Shown piece after piece: positions 17,594 through 25,765 of a stretch of 54,618 bases of DNA. The translations under genes and the position numbers were made by a program. The DNA is taken from the NCBI GenBank assembly GCA_024228355.1, contig JAAETN010000391.1:1-54618 (forward strand). Direction: 5' to 3'. This stretch comes from Maribacter sp. Its GTDB lineage: Bacteria > Bacteroidota > Bacteroidia > Flavobacteriales > Flavobacteriaceae. Numbering within the stretch: the first letter of the stretch is position 1; each line of letters begins with the position of its first letter. The notes below the pieces were generated by a model, which was given only the letters and a program-made list of their open reading frames with translations, was not told the DNA's origin and made no database searches.

Positions 17594-18174
17594 GACAAAG
17601 CCCGGTCATCCGTCGCAGTATCCCAATCTTTTACAGGTGTTTGCCAGTCACCATAACGATAGGTTAAGTAATCATCCGTTAACTTTGGAATAGTATAGGA
17701 TTTTCCTTTGAACTGAATTGCTTTAAATTCAGCATAGTATTTAGAAGGAACATTTTTTATCTTATTGGCTATCTCCCAATACGTTTTATCATTCTTGGTG
17801 TATTTAATGAAAACATCAAGACAAACATTCCCTTTTATCAATCCAAAAAAATGTTTTGTACGGATTTTTATCATACGTAAATCCCCTCTTTTAAAAACAT
17901 CGGAATCTTCTGTAAATTGCCGAGTGCGAACTCTATAGCCCTTCTTTTTTAAAGTATTCTGGAGTACTGATAATTTATCTTCCTCGTTATCATGTATAGA
18001 AATGTCCAAATCATTATCCCAGGGTAATAATCTTCCTTCACGACGCAAGCCTAAAAGCGTACCACCTTCAAGCCAATAGGCTACATTACATGATTCAAAA
18101 ATTGCAATAACATCTGCCAACAGTTTTTCTGCTCGTCCCAAATTCTTCCCTTCCAGGGTTATGTCGTACGCCAT
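17590..18174 (-). CDS. LicD family phosphotransferase
   Basis: A 194-residue LicD-like protein, the family that transfers phosphocholine or other phospho-alcohols from CDP-linked donors onto surface glycans. The key motif is complete: WLEGGTLLGLRREGRLLPWD (about 34-53) followed by NDLDISIHD with the paired metal-binding aspartates. The domain is shorter than many family members (which reach ~270 residues) but ends with the GDWQTPVKDWD element (PxxxR/GxW) seen in LicD. Convergent with the TagD-like gene; the two stop codons overlap in TTAA at 17590-17593. It lies 130 bp downstream of the GT2 gene at 18305. Confidence 0.85.
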   Translation of the reverse strand: MAYDITLEGKNLGRAEKLLADVIAIFESCNVAYWLEGGTLLGLRREGRLLPWDNDLDISIHDNEEDKLSVLQNTLKKKGYRVRTRQFTEDSDVFKRGDLRMIKIRTKHFFGLIKGNVCLDVFIKYTKNDKTYWEIANKIKNVPSKYYAEFKAIQFKGKSYTIPKLTDDYLTYRYGDWQTPVKDWDTATDDRALS

Positions 18175-18304
18175 TTGTTTTAATTAGCATTAATTGTTTT
18201 AGTTGTAATACAACAAGTGCAAACCTACCAATTTATGACCTACAAAAAAATAAAGGAATAATGTGTTTTCGCTTACTGTAGTTAATTTAAATGGAAATTG
18301 CGAA

Positions 18305-19102
18305 TCAAGGCATGGTTTTAAATACTGTAGACCATTGTTCTTCCCTTTCCAATCTTTGAAGTTCACGATAACGTTCAACATCACATAAAGCATCAAGGCG
18401 ACAAATAATGATACCTTTTTTACCATCAAGAAACCCCAGCCTAATTATATAGCTATTGAAGAATTTCCACATGGGTTTTATAAGTAGTAAGGAGTAGCTG
18501 AACCTTTTGTTTTTAGTAAAAGCTTCTTTAGCTTTTAACCTTCCGTACAACATCATTTTGTTCTTGTACATTCCATAATTCTTGTAACAAAAATGGGTAA
18601 GCTTGTTTTTGAATTTTCCTGAGGTGCCATTGATGTCCAATGTTTCATGTACAATACGCTTGTCGGAAAAGTTAACCTTACTTTTTCTGAATAGCCTATA
18701 ATTCTTATCAGTCTGCCAACCACTAAAGCGCAATCGCTCTTTTTGGAACATGAACTTTCTATAAAACCAGTAGGCTACATGTTTTGGGTTTTTATTGACT
18801 GTTGCGGTTATTTCATTTTTAAGATTTTCCGGCACAATTTCATCAGCATCCAAAAACAATATCCAATCATTTGTGGCCTGTTTTAAAGTAAAGGATTTCT
18901 GAGCTGTAAAATTTTTAAAAGGATTTTGAATGACCTTGACTTTTGGATGGTCTATGAGGTATTCGTAAGTGCCATCGTTACTATAGGAATCAACCACAAT
19001 AATCTCGTCTGCAAATGAAACGGACTCAATACATTTTTCAATATATCCTATCTCATTGTAGGTAATTATTAGAGCGGATATTTTTTCTTTGGTTTGGGGC
19101 AT
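18305..19102 (-). CDS. Family 2 glycosyltransferase (WaaE/KdtX-like)
   Basis: A 265-residue soluble GT-A enzyme of the group that adds a hexose to lipopolysaccharide core. Motifs: ALIITYNEIGYIEKC at the N-terminus, DEIIVVDSYSNDGTYEYL (nucleotide-binding Asp), LFLDADEIV (D-x-D at about 94-96), and SGWQTDKNYRLFRKSK with VHETLDING (acceptor-side loop). It is closely related, throughout, to the C-terminal domain of the fusion gene at 14259-16094 (shared RFSGWQ-DKNYRLFRKS, RIVHETL, RLG-LDG-KG). No transmembrane span except a short hydrophobic patch. Probably first gene of a two-gene unit with licD-like. Confidence 0.88.
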   Translation of the reverse strand: MPQTKEKISALIITYNEIGYIEKCIESVSFADEIIVVDSYSNDGTYEYLIDHPKVKVIQNPFKNFTAQKSFTLKQATNDWILFLDADEIVPENLKNEITATVNKNPKHVAYWFYRKFMFQKERLRFSGWQTDKNYRLFRKSKVNFSDKRIVHETLDINGTSGKFKNKLTHFCYKNYGMYKNKMMLYGRLKAKEAFTKNKRFSYSLLLIKPMWKFFNSYIIRLGFLDGKKGIIICRLDALCDVERYRELQRLEREEQWSTVFKTMP

Positions 19103-19285
19103 AATCCTAAATTAATCGGCTAGTTAGATCAATCGTGTTTGTTAATAACAGAAAAAAAACAAAAAAATTATACTTATAGTGAAAAATCTTACAAAACCAT
19201 TTTTTGAAATTATTTATTATAAATACAGCATGGGATTTCGCTAACTAAATACCGTTGATCTTCGTATTATTAAAACAATTGAAAG

Positions 19286-19312
19286 AAAAAAAACCCTACT
19301 CGGAAATAGGGT
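19286..19312 (-). terminator. Rho-independent terminator after dapD
   Basis: On the minus strand the stem ACCCTA (19312-19307), an 8-base loop, and TAGGGT (19298-19293) are followed by a run of eight T bases (19293-19286). It lies 33 bp after the dapD stop codon. Confidence 0.88.
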
Positions 19313-19345
19313 GAAAAAGGTATTTATAATCGAAAAGTAGGTAGT

Positions 19346-20161
19346 TTATACGGCAACGTCATACTCGCGAAGCGCATCATTCAGAGAGGTTTTCTTGTTA
19401 GTGCTTTCTTTTCTTGTGCCAATAATCAAAGCACAAGGCACTTGATAATCACCGGCAGGGAAAGTCTTGGTGTAACTACCTGGGATGACGACTGATCTTG
19501 AAGGCACTAATCCTTTTCGTTCTATAGGGGAATCTCCGGTAACATCAATTATTTTAGTTGATGCCGTTAGTACGACGTTTGCTCCAAGAACGGCTTCTTT
19601 TTCAACACGAACTCCTTCGACCACAATACATCTAGAACCTACAAAAACGTTGTCCTCAATGATTACAGGAGCAGCTTGTAAGGGTTCAAGGACTCCACCT
19701 ATGCCCACGCCTCCACTTAGATGTACATTTTTTCCAATTTGGGCACAGCTTCCCACAGTGGCCCATGTATCGACCATTGTTCCCTCATCTACATAAGCCC
19801 CTATATTAACATAACTTGGCATTAGAATGGTACCTGCAGAGATATAAGCGCCATGTCGGGCTACAGCATGTGGCACAACTCTGATACCTTTCTCCTTGTA
19901 CCCTTTTTTAAGTGGAATCTTATCGTGATATTCAAAAATGCCTGCCTCCATAGTTTCCATTTTTTGAATAGGAAAATATAGAACAACCCCTTTTTTCACC
20001 CATTCATTTATTTGCCAACCGTTTTCACCAGGTTCGGCACAGCGTAGCTTGCCAGCATCCAGTAAATCAATTAAACTATGTATGGCGTCTTGCGTAGCTT
20101 GCTCTTTTAATAGTGCCCTGTTGTCCCATGCTTTTTCAATAGTCTCTCTAAGTGCAGTCAT
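19346..20161 (-). CDS. dapD: 2,3,4,5-tetrahydropyridine-2,6-dicarboxylate N-succinyltransferase
   Basis: Succinyl-CoA dependent enzyme of the diaminopimelate/lysine pathway, needed for peptidoglycan. The 271-residue length matches the ~274-residue family. The N-terminal helical domain (AWDNRALL, RCAEPGENGWQINEWVKKG with the substrate Arg-x-x-Glu region) is followed by a left-handed beta-helix of hexapeptide repeats from ~100 to 225: MPSYVNIGAYVDEGTMVDTW and VGSCAQIGKNVHLSGGVGIG give the acetyl/succinyl-CoA groove; GGVLEPLQAAPVIIEDN is a strict family marker. A terminator lies just downstream and it is transcribed alone, divergently from ruvX. Confidence 0.97.
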   Translation of the reverse strand: MTALRETIEKAWDNRALLKEQATQDAIHSLIDLLDAGKLRCAEPGENGWQINEWVKKGVVLYFPIQKMETMEAGIFEYHDKIPLKKGYKEKGIRVVPHAVARHGAYISAGTILMPSYVNIGAYVDEGTMVDTWATVGSCAQIGKNVHLSGGVGIGGVLEPLQAAPVIIEDNVFVGSRCIVVEGVRVEKEAVLGANVVLTASTKIIDVTGDSPIERKGLVPSRSVVIPGSYTKTFPAGDYQVPCALIIGTRKESTNKKTSLNDALREYDVAV

Positions 20162-20181
20162 TTTTATTCTTAAAATTTTGA

Positions 20182-20189
20182 CAAATATA
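20182..20189 (-). promoter_or_regulatory. dapD: Candidate -7 box for dapD (TATATTTG)
   Basis: On the minus strand TATATTTG matches the Bacteroidota -7 consensus TAnnTTTG exactly, about 20 bp before the dapD ATG. A clear TTTG element at -33 was not found, so the assignment is tentative. Confidence 0.4.
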
Positions 20190-20259
20190 AGGGCTACATA
20201 TCTAATTCATCCTGTGTTTTTATAGTTATAACAATTTATGGTTTATTTTTGCCAAAAAT

Positions 20260-20676
20260 TTGAAATTGGGTAGAATTGTCGCTTTGGATTTTGGGAAAGT
20301 ACGTACCGGAATAGCTGTGACCGATGAATTTCGGTTAATTGCTTCTGGTCTTACTACAGTGAAGACTGTTGACCTTATTGTTTTTTTAAAAAAGTATGTT
20401 TCGGAAGAAAATGTTGATAAATTTGTTGTAGGTGAACCCAAACAAATGGATTACACACCTTCGCTTGCCGAGGATTTAATAAAGCCTTTTTTAAAGCATT
20501 TGAGTAGAACTTTCAAGGAAATCCCTATTGAAAGGCAAGATGAGCGGTTTACTTCTAAAATGGCATTCCAATCGATGATTGACGGAGGTATTAAAAAAAA
20601 GCAGCGCAAAAATAAAGCGTTGGTAGATGAGATAAGTGCAACCCTGATATTACAGGCTTATTTAAATAGAAAATAA
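20260..20676 (+). CDS. ruvX: Holliday junction resolvase-like protein YqgF/RuvX
   Basis: A 138-residue RNase-H-fold protein, the conserved YqgF family implicated in pre-16S rRNA 5' maturation. N-terminal ALDFGKVRTGIAVTDE (8-23) with the first catalytic Asp, KFVVGEPKQMDYTPS (about 54-68), IPIERQDERFTS (metal-binding Glu and Asp around 88-92) and KALVDEISATLILQAYL with the last Asp. It starts with TTG at 20260 (no in-frame ATG is near); a TATTTTTG -7-like box lies at 20244-20251, so the leader would be nearly absent. Its stop TAA is immediately followed by the ATG of def. Confidence 0.93.
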   Translation: MKLGRIVALDFGKVRTGIAVTDEFRLIASGLTTVKTVDLIVFLKKYVSEENVDKFVVGEPKQMDYTPSLAEDLIKPFLKHLSRTFKEIPIERQDERFTSKMAFQSMIDGGIKKKQRKNKALVDEISATLILQAYLNRK

Positions 20677-21267
20677 ATGGTATTACCTATTGTTGCTTAT
20701 GGCGACCCTGTATTGCGTAAAGTAGGAAAGGTTATTGAAAAGGACTTACCCAAGCTTGATGAACTAATTGCAAATATGTGGGAAACCATGTATAAAGCGA
20801 GTGGAGTAGGCTTGGCTGCACCCCAAATTGGCCTGCCAGTCAGATTGTTTTTAGTGGATGCTACGCCCTTCGCTGAGGATGAAGAGCTCCCCGAAAGTGA
20901 AAGAAATGTCCTTAAAGGTTTTAAAAAAGTATTTATCAATCCCAAAATGGTAGACGAAAACGGTAAAGATTGGGTATTTAATGAAGGTTGTCTTAGCATT
21001 CCGGATATTCGGGAAGATGTTTCCCGAAAAGACACCATCACTATTTCATATGTGGACGAAAGCTTTAAAGAACACATCGAAACTTTTGACGGGATATTGG
21101 CTCGTATCATACAACATGAATATGACCATTTAGAAGGTATTTTATTTACTGATAAGTTATCTTCCCTTAAGAAAAGATTATTGAAAGCTAGGTTGAGCAA
21201 TATATCAAAAGGTAAAATAAATGTGGATTATCGCATGCGTTTTCCGAACATGAAAAAAGCGAGATAA
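20677..21267 (+). CDS. def: Peptide deformylase
   Basis: Removes the N-formyl group from new polypeptides. All three family motifs are present: GVGLAAPQIG (motif I, about 46-55), EGCLSIPDI (motif II, with the metal-binding Cys) and QHEYDHLEGILF (motif III, HExxH, around 145-156). The 196 residues include an acidic loop (AEDEELPESERN) found in Bacteroidota versions. Directly adjacent to ruvX without any spacer, so the two are translationally coupled. Confidence 0.97.
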   Translation: MVLPIVAYGDPVLRKVGKVIEKDLPKLDELIANMWETMYKASGVGLAAPQIGLPVRLFLVDATPFAEDEELPESERNVLKGFKKVFINPKMVDENGKDWVFNEGCLSIPDIREDVSRKDTITISYVDESFKEHIETFDGILARIIQHEYDHLEGILFTDKLSSLKKRLLKARLSNISKGKINVDYRMRFPNMKKAR

Positions 21268-21322
21268 TTTAAGGTGAATATTTGCCTAAATGTAGCATCT
21301 TTGCGTCTGAAAAAATTAAAGA

Positions 21323-21742
21323 ATGAGTTTAGAGAAAATATTGTCTATCGGGGGTAAACCAGGGCTGTACCAATTACTGACCCAAACCCGTTCTGGTTTT
21401 GTAGCAGAATCATTGCTGGATAATAAACGAATTACCATTAGCGCACAAAGCAATGTGAGCGTTCTTTCCGAAATTGCCATTTATACATTGGATGAGGAAA
21501 TTCCTTTGGGGGAAGTGTTTCAGAAAATACAGGTCAAAGAGAAAGGTGGAAAAACCTCAGTTGGGCATAAGGAAGACAAACTGAAGTTAGAAGAATATTT
21601 CTTTGAAGTTTTACCTAATTATGATGAGGATCGTGTTTATGCCAGTGATATAAAAAAGGTGATTCAATGGTATAATATTCTTCATAATCAAGGTATCACT
21701 GAATTTGTAAGTAAATCTGAAGATGGGCAGGAAGAGGAATAA
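21323..21742 (+). CDS. DUF5606 family protein
   Basis: A 139-residue acidic cytosolic protein conserved in Bacteroidota and near ruvX/def in many of their genomes. N-terminal LEKILSIGGKPGLYQLL, then FVAESLLDNKRITISAQ and IAIYTLDEEIPLGEVFQKI; the C-terminal half has LEEYFFEVLPNYDEDRVYASDIKKVIQWYN (split over about 88-118). Function unknown. It is probably the third gene of the ruvX-def transcript (55-bp gap), closed by the strong terminator at 21761. Confidence 0.88.
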   Translation: MSLEKILSIGGKPGLYQLLTQTRSGFVAESLLDNKRITISAQSNVSVLSEIAIYTLDEEIPLGEVFQKIQVKEKGGKTSVGHKEDKLKLEEYFFEVLPNYDEDRVYASDIKKVIQWYNILHNQGITEFVSKSEDGQEEE

Positions 21743-21760
21743 ATAAATTTTCAATATAAA

Positions 21761-21794
21761 AAAGGCCCTGAAGTAATATTCAGGGCCTTTTTTT
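21761..21794. terminator. Bidirectional Rho-independent terminator
   Basis: A 12-bp stem AAAGGCCCTGAA (21761-21772) / TTCAGGGCCTTT (21779-21790) with a six-base loop. T-run to 21794 on the plus strand and a preceding A-run on the other. It separates the DUF5606 gene from the convergent S10 peptidase and may serve both. Confidence 0.92.
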
Positions 21795-21802
21795 ATACTT
21801 GC

Positions 21803-23311
21803 TTATTTTGATGTTTCCTTTATAAAGCCGGCAACATCTTTTTTAAACTTTTCCAAAGAAGGCTGATGGGTATACATCATATGGCCCGCTTCATAATATT
21901 TCATGATGATATTATCCTTTATTTCCTTTGTTAATCCCATATGATTAATACTGTGTTCAACGCCATAGAACACGGTCGCAATATCATAAATACCATTAAG
22001 AATCAGTACCTTCATATTTGGATCTCTAGACATTGCTTGTGCCATATCCATTCCTGTATTTATGGCGGCTTGAGTTCCCCATCTATTATTGCCTTCATGC
22101 GACCAATCCCACTTAAAACCTTTGCGGCGTCCTGCAGTGATTGAATAGGTAAGCTTTTTGTTCACCTTTAAAGTTCGGTGCAAATAATCCAGGAATCCTG
22201 TGATATAAGCAGGTGAGATAGCCGAACTTTGCGGATCATGGCTTCCTTCCTGCGCTAACAAATCCTGATTAATACCGGAGAATCTAGAATCCAAGCGACC
22301 CACAATTTCACCTTTATCCCTTAAAAACTCAGCAAAAAATTCACTTGCCGTAACCCGTAGATTGGCTTTTGTCCAGTAAGCGGAAGAGGTGCCTGTATAA
22401 GCGGCTAATTTTGAAGCTATATCCTGCTTGTCACTCTCGGTTAATTGATCCCCTTTGAATAGTGCAGGAGTATATTCATTTTCGGTGAAATTGCGGATTT
22501 CATCCAAAAAAGTGTAAATATCCTCTGGTTTGTTTTCGACCATATTGTGATACCAAGCAGTAGCGGCATAGGTCGGGAAATGCACTATGTAAGGCAGGTC
22601 GTCATTTGGTGGAAATAACAAGGTTCTTAGGTCAAATACAGCTGACACCATAATAACCCCGTTCATGGCGATTCCTTGTCCCAAAAGCTTGTTCATGACA
22701 CCTGCGTTTCTAAATGTACCATAACTTTCACCTAATAGATATTTTGGACTATTCATTCTATTATGCTCAATCAAAAATTGGGTGATAAAGAGGGAAAGAC
22801 TTCTGATATCTTGGTCTACACCCCAAAAATCCTTGAATTTGGCCTTGCCAATGGGAACACTTAATCCGGTACCCACAGGATCGATCATCACCAAATCTGC
22901 AACATCCAAAATGGAATAATTGTTGTTGGATATTCTGTAGGGTGCCGCAGGTGTTGAAATAGGGTCATTCACTACGATTCTTTTGGGTCCCAAAACACCC
23001 ATATGCAACCAGAAAGAGGAAGATCCCGGTCCTCCATTGTAGGCAAAGACGATTGGTCTTTGCCGTGTACCTGAAGAACGTTTATCGTTCCCTTTAGAGT
23101 AATAGGTATGTCCCATCAATGCAATAGGTTTATTATTCTCGTCGCGCACTTCAAATGTACCTGCCTGAGCAGTCAAGTAAATGGTTGTCCCATTTATGTT
23201 AACACTCTGCATGGTCGTCGCTATCTCGGCCTTGGGAATAGTGTCGGTAGTTGTTTGGGCAATTGATATCATCCCAAAGAACAATAGTATTAGGAGTACT
23301 GTTTTTTTCAT
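21803..23311 (-). CDS. Serine carboxypeptidase (peptidase S10 family), exported
   Basis: A 502-residue secreted or periplasmic carboxypeptidase. Signal peptide 1-19. S10 hallmarks: FAYNGGPGSSSFWLH (89-103, oxyanion hole), LLGESYGTFRNAG (192-204) with Ser-196 as nucleophile, ILNGIYDIATVF (catalytic Asp, around 446) and YEAGHMMY (catalytic His, around 481). S10 enzymes are best known from eukaryotes but this exported group is common in Bacteroidota. First of a row of exported hydrolases on this strand; the GH20 gene precedes it in transcription by 52 bp. Confidence 0.93.
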   Translation of the reverse strand: MKKTVLLILLFFGMISIAQTTTDTIPKAEIATTMQSVNINGTTIYLTAQAGTFEVRDENNKPIALMGHTYYSKGNDKRSSGTRQRPIVFAYNGGPGSSSFWLHMGVLGPKRIVVNDPISTPAAPYRISNNNYSILDVADLVMIDPVGTGLSVPIGKAKFKDFWGVDQDIRSLSLFITQFLIEHNRMNSPKYLLGESYGTFRNAGVMNKLLGQGIAMNGVIMVSAVFDLRTLLFPPNDDLPYIVHFPTYAATAWYHNMVENKPEDIYTFLDEIRNFTENEYTPALFKGDQLTESDKQDIASKLAAYTGTSSAYWTKANLRVTASEFFAEFLRDKGEIVGRLDSRFSGINQDLLAQEGSHDPQSSAISPAYITGFLDYLHRTLKVNKKLTYSITAGRRKGFKWDWSHEGNNRWGTQAAINTGMDMAQAMSRDPNMKVLILNGIYDIATVFYGVEHSINHMGLTKEIKDNIIMKYYEAGHMMYTHQPSLEKFKKDVAGFIKETSK

Positions 23312-23363
23312 TTTTTGGTGTATTTAATACATTTCCAAAGATGAATTGGAAAACGTTGGTTAA

Positions 23364-24980
23364 TTAATCCTTCTTTATTTCTTTATAAGTGTATTTACTC
23401 TTTTTCCAATCAATTAGAGGAGAAGCATAGTACTTAACATCCATCCGATCCAAATAAGGTGCTTGGTTGGCCAATCGCACTTTAAAGTTTTCCCAATTAC
23501 GGTTTTCCTCAATAGACCAGCTTAGTTCTGAATACCCAATGACTCGTGGAAATGCCAAGTATTCCAATTCATCTATATTGCTAATAGTTTCAGACCATAA
23601 GGGTGCCTCAACACCCAAAATGTTTTCCATAGGAATACCTTCGTATTCCTCAGGTGTCCACACATAAGCTGAATCGACAGGAATATAGGCGGCCCAATGA
23701 AGGCCATGTTTTGAAAGTGTATCATACTGCATGTCCAAATATGTTTTTTTGGCTGGAGAAAGAATTACCTTCATTCCTCTTTTAATCGCCTTATCGGCGT
23801 TTTTACCGTTTGACCAGTACTGTGAAATTGAAGTGGAATCTATATTAGCAGAAGCAATTTCATCCCATCCGATCATTCGCTTACCATGTTTCTGCACAAT
23901 TTTCTCCACTTTTTCAACAAAATAGATGAAGTCTTTCTTTTTAGTAACATGGCTCTCATCCCCTCCAATATGAAAATAAGGACCTGGTGTTATTGCTGAA
24001 ATCTCTCGAACCACATCATCAATAAATGCATAAACCGTATCTTTTTTTGTATCAAAAGTGCTAAAACCAACTCTTGTACCTTCATAAAGCTTGGGTGTTT
24101 TGCCATTCCCATTTAAAAAAGGATAGGACACCGACGCTGCGTTTGTATGACCTGGCATATCAATTTCAGGAATAATTGTCATATAGTGTTTTGCAGCATA
24201 CGCTACTATTTCCTTGTAGTCTTCTTGCGTAAAAAACCCACCAGCTTCACCACCTACTTCTGTACTTCCACCAATTTCGGTAAGTTTGGGCCATGATTTA
24301 ATTTCAATTCGCCATCCCTGATCATCGGATAAATGCAAATGCAAAACATTGATTTTGTAGTATGCTAAAAGATCGATGTATTTTTTCACATCCTTAACAC
24401 TGAAAAAATGCCGGGCCACATCGAGCATGGAACCTCTGAAACCAAAATTTGGATTATCAGTGATTTTCCCAGAAGGGATAGGCCAAATTCTTTGCTCTGC
24501 AAGAGTATCGTTACTTTCTTCGGGTATTATTTGTCGTAAAGTTTGGATACCCCTAAATGCGCCTTCGGCCGTATTTGAGTTTAAGATTACTGAATCCTGG
24601 CTAATGTAAAGTTGGTATGCCTCTGGGGAATTAAGCTCCAAACTATCGGATTGATTGATATATATAATGCGCTCTATAGGTACATCGCCAGCTGCATTTA
24701 CTGGTACATCCAAATCCAATTTCTTTTTAATCTTATCTGCTAAAATTTGCCCAACTTCTGCGAAGCCATCATTATCCGGTGTGGTATAGATGGCGGTGTA
24801 GCGATCCAAACCAAATGCTTTGTTGGTAGGAATTACTTTTAAGGGTTTTGGAATTAAGTTTTCCTTTGCCAAATCTGTTGGTGGGAAGTTGATCCTTATT
24901 TTTTTCTCCTCTTGACAAGCCACAATTAGTGCGTACACAAATAATAGGGATAATGCTCTTGTTACGATTGATTTAAACAT
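23364..24980 (-). CDS. Beta-N-acetylhexosaminidase, glycoside hydrolase family 20, lipoprotein
   Basis: Removes terminal GlcNAc/GalNAc from glycans or chito-oligosaccharides by substrate-assisted catalysis. The 538 residues begin with a lipoprotein signal peptide, lipid-bearing Cys-22 in LIVACQ. An N-terminal GH20b-type domain (~45-170) is followed by the TIM barrel: GFRGSMLDVARHFF (180-193), LHLHLSDDQGWRIEIKSWP (213-231), PEIDMPGHTNA (271-281) and HIGGDESH (337-344) with the catalytic Asp-341/Glu-342 pair. Likely outer-membrane anchored and acting in glycan salvage, possibly on chitin or host/algal glycoproteins. 25 bp downstream of the SGNH gene. Confidence 0.95.
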   Translation of the reverse strand: MFKSIVTRALSLLFVYALIVACQEEKKIRINFPPTDLAKENLIPKPLKVIPTNKAFGLDRYTAIYTTPDNDGFAEVGQILADKIKKKLDLDVPVNAAGDVPIERIIYINQSDSLELNSPEAYQLYISQDSVILNSNTAEGAFRGIQTLRQIIPEESNDTLAEQRIWPIPSGKITDNPNFGFRGSMLDVARHFFSVKDVKKYIDLLAYYKINVLHLHLSDDQGWRIEIKSWPKLTEIGGSTEVGGEAGGFFTQEDYKEIVAYAAKHYMTIIPEIDMPGHTNAASVSYPFLNGNGKTPKLYEGTRVGFSTFDTKKDTVYAFIDDVVREISAITPGPYFHIGGDESHVTKKKDFIYFVEKVEKIVQKHGKRMIGWDEIASANIDSTSISQYWSNGKNADKAIKRGMKVILSPAKKTYLDMQYDTLSKHGLHWAAYIPVDSAYVWTPEEYEGIPMENILGVEAPLWSETISNIDELEYLAFPRVIGYSELSWSIEENRNWENFKVRLANQAPYLDRMDVKYYASPLIDWKKSKYTYKEIKKD

Positions 24981-25005
24981 AATTGAAGTAAGAATTAATA
25001 TTAAT

Positions 25006-25656
25006 TTATTGGTCTATAAATGGTTTTATGACTGCGTACCAGATTTCATAGCCGTTCGAATTCATGTGTAAACCGTCATCTTGAAAAATATTCTCTTTTA
25101 GTTTTCTTCCTTCTAGCATTGGAGTCCATACATCAGCAAATTGAAGCAAATTATCTTTATTGCTTAGCCTTATGAATTTGCGATTAAGGCGTTTGTACTT
25201 GCGTTTTAGTGACCAGCGTACAATACTTGGCTTGGCGGATATCAAGATTATTTGTGTATTGCTGTTTTGTTCTCTAATCGTTCTTATGATATCCTGTATT
25301 GAAGCCAAAATTTCTTTTGGTCTTTTGTTGGCCGAAAGGTCATTATCTCCTTCATAAATAAATACCTTATACGGGTTGAATGTATTAATTAACTCATTGG
25401 AATAAGCAAGTAAGTCAGTGGCCTGCGATGCACCAAAGCCCGTATTGACAATTTGATGATCTGGAAAGAGATCATCTAGATTATCCCAAGTTCTGATACT
25501 TGAACTACCGGTAAAAACAATGGTCTCTTTGGTAGAATCCCAAAGGGTATCATATTTTTTTTTAATGAATTCCACCTCAGTTTTAAAGCGACTTGGGTCT
25601 TGGGATTGGATTTTCATACCAACCAATAAGAAGAAAATCCACAAGATGCACCTCAT
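25006..25656 (-). CDS. SGNH/GDSL-type esterase, exported
   Basis: A 216-residue periplasmic or secreted hydrolase with a signal peptide (1-19). SGNH blocks are all visible: IVFTGSSSIRTW (46-57; catalytic Ser-51 or -52 region), GFGASQATDLL (block II Gly), IYEGDNDLS (block III Asn) and DDGLHMNSNGYEIW (block V Asp and His). Related proteins deacetylate polysaccharides or cleave ester-linked groups. Placed upstream of GH20, it may remove acyl groups before glycan hydrolysis; this is inference from the neighbourhood. Confidence 0.9.
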   Translation of the reverse strand: MRCILWIFFLLVGMKIQSQDPSRFKTEVEFIKKKYDTLWDSTKETIVFTGSSSIRTWDNLDDLFPDHQIVNTGFGASQATDLLAYSNELINTFNPYKVFIYEGDNDLSANKRPKEILASIQDIIRTIREQNSNTQIILISAKPSIVRWSLKRKYKRLNRKFIRLSNKDNLLQFADVWTPMLEGRKLKENIFQDDGLHMNSNGYEIWYAVIKPFIDQ

Positions 25657-25668
25657 ATTTAAAATTTG

Positions 25669-25695
25669 TGACCGAAAGATACATTTATTCGGTCA
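25669..25695. promoter_or_regulatory. Inverted repeat ahead of the SGNH gene
   Basis: Perfect 8-bp arms TGACCGAA / TTCGGTCA around an 11-base centre, beginning 13 bp before the SGNH start codon on the minus strand. It has no solid T-run, so it reads more like an operator or leader hairpin than a terminator for glpF. Confidence 0.4.
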
Positions 25696-25765
25696 AATAT
25701 TTAATGATTACGCTTTAGGATATATGTAACGAATAACTAATAATTTCGATTCCAGGGATATAAAT

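Noticed and set aside
18199-18429. A 76-codon minus-strand frame overlapping the GT2 gene
   Set aside because: It lies mostly inside the GT2 coding region in another frame and shows no family character; hydrophobic composition is typical for shadow frames.
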